Source: Panorpa germanica
Taxonomy: Eukaryota > Arthropoda > Insecta > Mecoptera > Panorpidae
NCBI GenBank assembly: GCA_963678705.1
Contig: OY783217.1
Span: forward strand, 9,176,001 to 9,240,000
DNA length: 64,000 bases
Reading direction: 5' to 3'
Shown here piece by piece: positions 59,890 to 64,000 of the stretch (within the stretch, counting starts at the first letter, position 1; each line of letters begins with the position of its first letter). The notes below the pieces were generated by a model. The model did no database searches and was not told the origin of the DNA. It saw only the letters and a program-made list of their open reading frames with translations. The position numbers and the translations under genes were made by a program.

Positions 59890-61110
59890 CTTTAAAAAAC
59901 CATAATTAAAGAACTCATTTTTTAGGTTATTGAAAAATCAACTCTTAGAAATGTAATGGTTCTATTTTTTCAAAATGCATTACTTGAAAAGCAAAAATAT
60001 TAAAAAATAAAATTTTCATTCGAAGCCAAGGAGAGGATAAACTGCAGAAGAACTATATTCCACATAGTATCGATATCGATTTATTACAATTTTATGACAT
60101 AAGTTTTGAAGTTAAATTTCTGTTCTTAACTTGTACGATATAAAAGGTTCTAAAGCACTGGAGTATTCTATTTCCATTGAAAATAATTGTGTAATTTATT
60201 AATTTAAACTATATATGTCTAACAATGAACAACCTAGTATAAATTTTTAACAATATACAAACACTGTCGACGGTCGACAGCCGGCTAATGGCGATATCAT
60301 GTTTTGCGGTGTAATAACTTTGATATCATAGTGCTTGTATGTATATGTCATGTGCTATGTTATAACTATGTAGTGCATATGTAAGTATAAGATTCGTACA
60401 TGTATGCAACATATACATGTGTGTGTGCTTGAGTAAAAGAAGTATATTTGTTTTATAAAAAAAAGCTAAAATAAAGTCAAGCGCAATTGCACTCAAACCC
60501 TTTATATTTTCTTCAAACAAACATGAGGAACTCTGTTCCGTAGGGAAGCTGCATAGTCCGTAAATTCTAGCTTTAGGTAGATATTCTCAAACTTGTATGC
60601 AAGTACACAGATGGTAAACCTAAAGTTTTATGCAGTCTAAAACGAAAAGATGTCTTTACCATATGAAAATAACAATATCTTAGTAGAATTATCGTATTCA
60701 AGATTATGGATGGGTCCTTGATCGTAATAAAAATGCGATCTTAAATATTTTGCATAGTGGTGGTGATGATTCCGTTTGATGAGGTAACAATTCGATATTT
60801 TGAATTACAATTTAATTTTCAAACGTTTCACAGTTTAGTTTTAAATTTAATTTTAGTTTTATGCATTCTGCAAACTTAAAACATGACACATGAATACAAT
60901 GTTCTTTTTTTATAATACAATATTAAACTTACAGTTTACAATCATTCTTATCGACTCTGTCAAAACCCTAAAATTTGTCATAAGTAAAATAAATATTCAG
61001 CTTATTATTCTTCGATGCTCAATAAATACAGGCAGCTATTTGAAAGCAGGGAAAGTCTGAAAAACCTTATTGATCAATCAAATTAATTTAATTTCTTTAT
61101 TTTAAATACC
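59890..61110. other. Intergenic, AT-rich
   Basis: A 17-base palindrome, CTGTCGAC-G-GTCGACAG, lies at 60,264-60,280. No gene seen. Confidence 0.3.
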
Positions 61111-61114
61111 CATA

Positions 61115-61220
61115 CTCGTGTCTATAAGTTGTAAATTACGTATTGTAAATGTTTATAAATGTATATACTGTTTTAAGTAATAATAACTTTTGAAAGTTGA
61201 TGTACTCAAATAAATATAAA
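61115..61220 (+). repeat. LINE 3'-tail relic
   Basis: ATTGTAAATGTTTATAAATG, TTTTAAGTAATAATAACTTT and GTTGATGTACTCAAATAAAT match the tails at 6125-6240 and 32,775-32,875. Confidence 0.4.
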
Positions 61221-61319
61221 CAAAAATATTCTACTTGATAACAATAAAGAAATAAAAATAATTATATGAAGGATAATAATTTAAATTAAATAAAAATAAT
61301 AATTAACATAATAATATAT

Positions 61320-61562
61320 CACTGACGCAAGAAGCATCCGCACTAAGAGGCCATCCATCAATAACGTCATAAGCAAATAGAGAAGGAAGATGGTTCCCAA
61401 AGTTTGACAAGACGTGATAAGTGGGAAGGAATCAAAAAATTCGTGATGTTACATCTAGTTTAAAATTAGAATGGACAATAAGTTCAAAAAGATCAATGTC
61501 TGACAAGCAAAACGGGGCTAACAAACTTTGATATTTGTGTGACACAATTTGAATGACCCCTA
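61320..61562 (+). repeat. Old GCCATCCAT-type dispersed repeat
   Basis: GAGGCCATCCATCAATAACG, TCAT, then purine-rich DNA, TTTGACAAGACGTGATAAG, AAAAAATTCGTGATGTTACA and finally ATGACCCC. This order (a GCCATCCAT...ACGTCA opening, G-rich blocks, a GTGATGT word) resembles a repeat seen widely in arthropod genomes. Class not assigned. Confidence 0.35.
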
Positions 61563-61569
61563 ATAAGTA

Positions 61570-62424
61570 CATTGAAAATAAAAACTAAAAATTAAAACAG
61601 TGCAAGAAACGAATACGCTATTGTGTGACTTAAATATATAGTTTAAGTTTGAAAACATAATATTAACACGAAAACTTAAAATTATAACAGTAGGTGAAAT
61701 AATTTATAATATAAAACATTTCCATTTCCATTCCACTTCCATTAAAACGATTCCATTAATATTTGGAACACGATCCGTTTATTTACCTTCACTGATATTT
61801 GTTTATAGGTCTCTAGGTGTAAAATACAATCTAGTTCTACAAATATAAAAGCAAGTGTTTTAAAAATATTTGTGAGTTGCATAAAACGAAAAATTATGAC
61901 ATCATCAAAAGTACTCACTTCTTCCTATTTCCTGTAGGGTCTTTGTTCTTAAGTTACAGAGAGTAAAGGAGTCTTATTTATGTCAGGCTTTTACAAGCAA
62001 GCATCTACAGTCACACGACAAAGTGACACGAACATGTAGCTAATTCTAAAGACTACAATTTAACGAAACTGATGAAAAATATTATTTTCTCTAATGGAAA
62101 ACTTAAAAGTAAAATGACTATATTCTACTTATTTCTGTTGTTGCAAATGCATTCTGCAACTAATACAAACAAGAAAATATGAAAACTTTGTGCGCAGCTG
62201 GGGGGCGTCAAGGAAGAGAAAGCTTTTTGTGATGTCATACATAATTATTTATTTATTTAAACTATACTTCGTATTAATTGTAATACAATAATTGTGTGTT
62301 CTGTAGATTTGTTTGTTTATCACTTGGTGAATTATTTCTTTTCCAGTCATGAAATAAAAATTAATTCTACTTACGGGAATGGAACTCGGACTCAAGGCTA
62401 CGACGTAACTGTCGGTTACCCTAT
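61570..62424. other. Intergenic, AT-rich
   Basis: No gene seen. The last 50 bases before 62,425 are GC-richer. Confidence 0.3.
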
Positions 62425-63094
62425 GGCCTGTCTCAGTATGGCACCGTATTTAAGCGAATTTCTGCCGGACGTATTCGGGCTACTACGCTTTACCTAACCG
62501 AACCATGTAAATGTAATGAGGTCGCTCTGGAGCTCTCAGACTGCACGCTACAAAGCAGTCCGAATACGGGCGGCACTACCTCGCACATTAGAACCGAATA
62601 AAGGCGAATTTTATCCAAGCGTTACCACTACTACAACGATACCCTATATGAACCTTTGTAAATGCAAAAAGCCGCGTCAGACTGGAGGGGATACCTAAGA
62701 TCGCCTTTTGTTACGCTGCAATACGGGTCAAATGAAATCTATCGGCGACATGGGTATGTTCTGCATGCAGCTTATGTTTGTATTTCAGTGAATCATGGGC
62801 ACGGATGCCCATACCAATAGGATAGAACTAAATTTAAATTCACGCCCACCAGAACTCAGATATATAATAAATGCTAAAGTCCCTTTAATACCAGTAGTGT
62901 ATCGATAAAAATTAAAGTTAAAGTTTGCTCTCATGATAAATTATATAAGTGTTAAAGAACTCCAATACACCCCCTAATACACGACTACAGACATCTGTGA
63001 CACACATAGGCGGTTTGCTTTGTAGCTCATTCAAACCGCCGATTTACGTCCGAATACGCCGTCGCTTAAATACGGTCCCATACTGAGACAGGCC
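62425..63094. mobile_element. Inverted-repeat element (MITE-like), 670 bp
   Basis: The 33 bases at 62,425-62,457 (GGCCTGTCTCAGTATGG and on) are the reverse complement of 63,062-63,094 with one mismatch. Similarity is partial further in. The interior is GC-richer at both ends and AT-rich in the middle, with no transposase frame. Flanks are CCCTAT and TAAAGA, so no clear duplication. Superfamily not determined. Confidence 0.65.
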
Positions 63095-64000
63095 TAAAGA
63101 TGATTTTACAATTGGAATTCTCTTACTTACATTCTACAGCATGATAATAAATAGTTCCTAATAACAATTTAAAGAGCAAATATAGAAGAAAGGTAATTTG
63201 ATTAATGTAATAATATGATTAACTCAGTTATGTTTTAATAACCCTTCTCAGTTAGCTAGAATAACGATCTAACGAGTGTGGATAAGTTATTGGCGCAATA
63301 AGTATACTTACAACAACTGAAATAAAACTTTTTATAGCTGAATTGATTTACCTATATTTTCACAAGCCTAGAGTGTTGAGGAGTGTTTTCTTTGATAAAA
63401 TAAAGAAATAAAATAAGTTAATTTTATAGCATCGTAAAATAAAATATCTGATAAGTTATTTCTTAATTAATATCACCATACTTAATAAACAGCACGACGC
63501 AACGCGCTGCGCCGCGACGTAGGAAACGCGACATCGACGGTCGGTTCGCGGCACTCGATACTAGGCACTGGATAGCGTTTCGTTCTGTTCTTTAAAGAGA
63601 CATTCCCACCTACGCTTTTAATATTAAGTTTTAATTTTTATTTTATGTTTTAATCTTAAAATATTACCAAGGTTTTGAATTGGCGTTTCTTGCAGTGTTT
63701 TTATTTCTAGCATTGTACTTACTTATTTATTATAAATTATTATCTTTATTTAATATAAATCTTGCAAAACACAGAACATGAGTTTTATAACAAATTGATG
63801 TAATTTTTACGTAAGTAAAACATAGTACTTAATCTGACAAGGTCTTATTTTATTATTATGTAGCTATATCCTAAAAACGACGTCTCAAAATATTAAAATC
63901 GTTAAAGAGGTGTTCTTAAGAGGCTATTTGAGTAAGCTAATGCGAAAAAGGTTATATTTATTTTTCAAAAATTAGTCACAAAACGTACTATATTAGAAAA
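63095..64000. other. Intergenic, with a CpG-rich patch
   Basis: A CpG-rich stretch at about 63,490-63,580 (ACGCGCTGCGCCGCGACG) stands out sharply. AGACATTCCCACCTACGC at about 63,599 resembles an end of the CATTCCC family. No gene seen. Confidence 0.35.

Overview
The window reads as non-coding, repeat-rich DNA of an arthropod, most likely an insect. It is strongly AT-rich by eye, the introns are GT-AG, and the mobile elements are of animal type: a Copia element primed by the anticodon arm of initiator tRNA-Met, an R1-clade LINE, a mariner relic, tRNA-derived SINEs and short inverted-repeat elements. I find no confident host gene, rRNA, tRNA or CRISPR array. The only long intact reading frame is the Copia polyprotein.

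Layout. 1-15.1 kb: AT-rich DNA with a short inverted-repeat element (3720-4195), SINE-like and LINE-derived relics and a broken mariner transposase (about 10.05-10.43 kb). 15,151-19,451: a complete Copia element with identical 123-bp LTRs, a 5-bp target duplication, a half-tRNA primer site, a polypurine tract and one uninterrupted 1312-codon gag-pol frame. 22,280-23,264: a 5'-truncated R1-clade LINE with a 16-bp target duplication, one copy of which has grown into a long (TA)n tract. 23,818-24,676: a perfect 37-bp inverted repeat around an exon-like frame. 27.1-27.3 kb: a possible orphan exon. 32.6-33.8 kb: a LINE relic and another inverted-repeat element.

37,485-50,661 is the outstanding object: a 13.2-kb foldback-type transposon flanked by a 9-bp target duplication (AGATGTCAG). 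Its two arms (about 7.2 and 5.4 kb) are inverted copies around a 562-bp spacer. From outside in, each arm holds a terminal inverted repeat, a tandem array of about 179-bp units (23 units left, 13 right), an apparently intact intron-containing gene for a small SGNH (GDSL-like) hydrolase of 181 residues, and a decayed LINE RT/RNase H fragment. A 33-bp insert in six array units contains TAGCAGCGCGA, which also lies in the terminal inverted repeat, so putative transposase-binding sites may be spread along the arms. No transposase is visible, so the element looks non-autonomous, mobilised in trans, and carrying two inverted copies of an esterase-like gene.

50.7-64 kb: AT-rich DNA with SINE fragments, a 29-bp triple repeat, purine-rich LINE-like relics, a second CATTCCCACTCAC-type inverted-repeat element (57.75-57.95 kb), an old GCCATCCAT-type repeat (61.3-61.6 kb) and a 670-bp inverted-repeat element (62,425-63,094).
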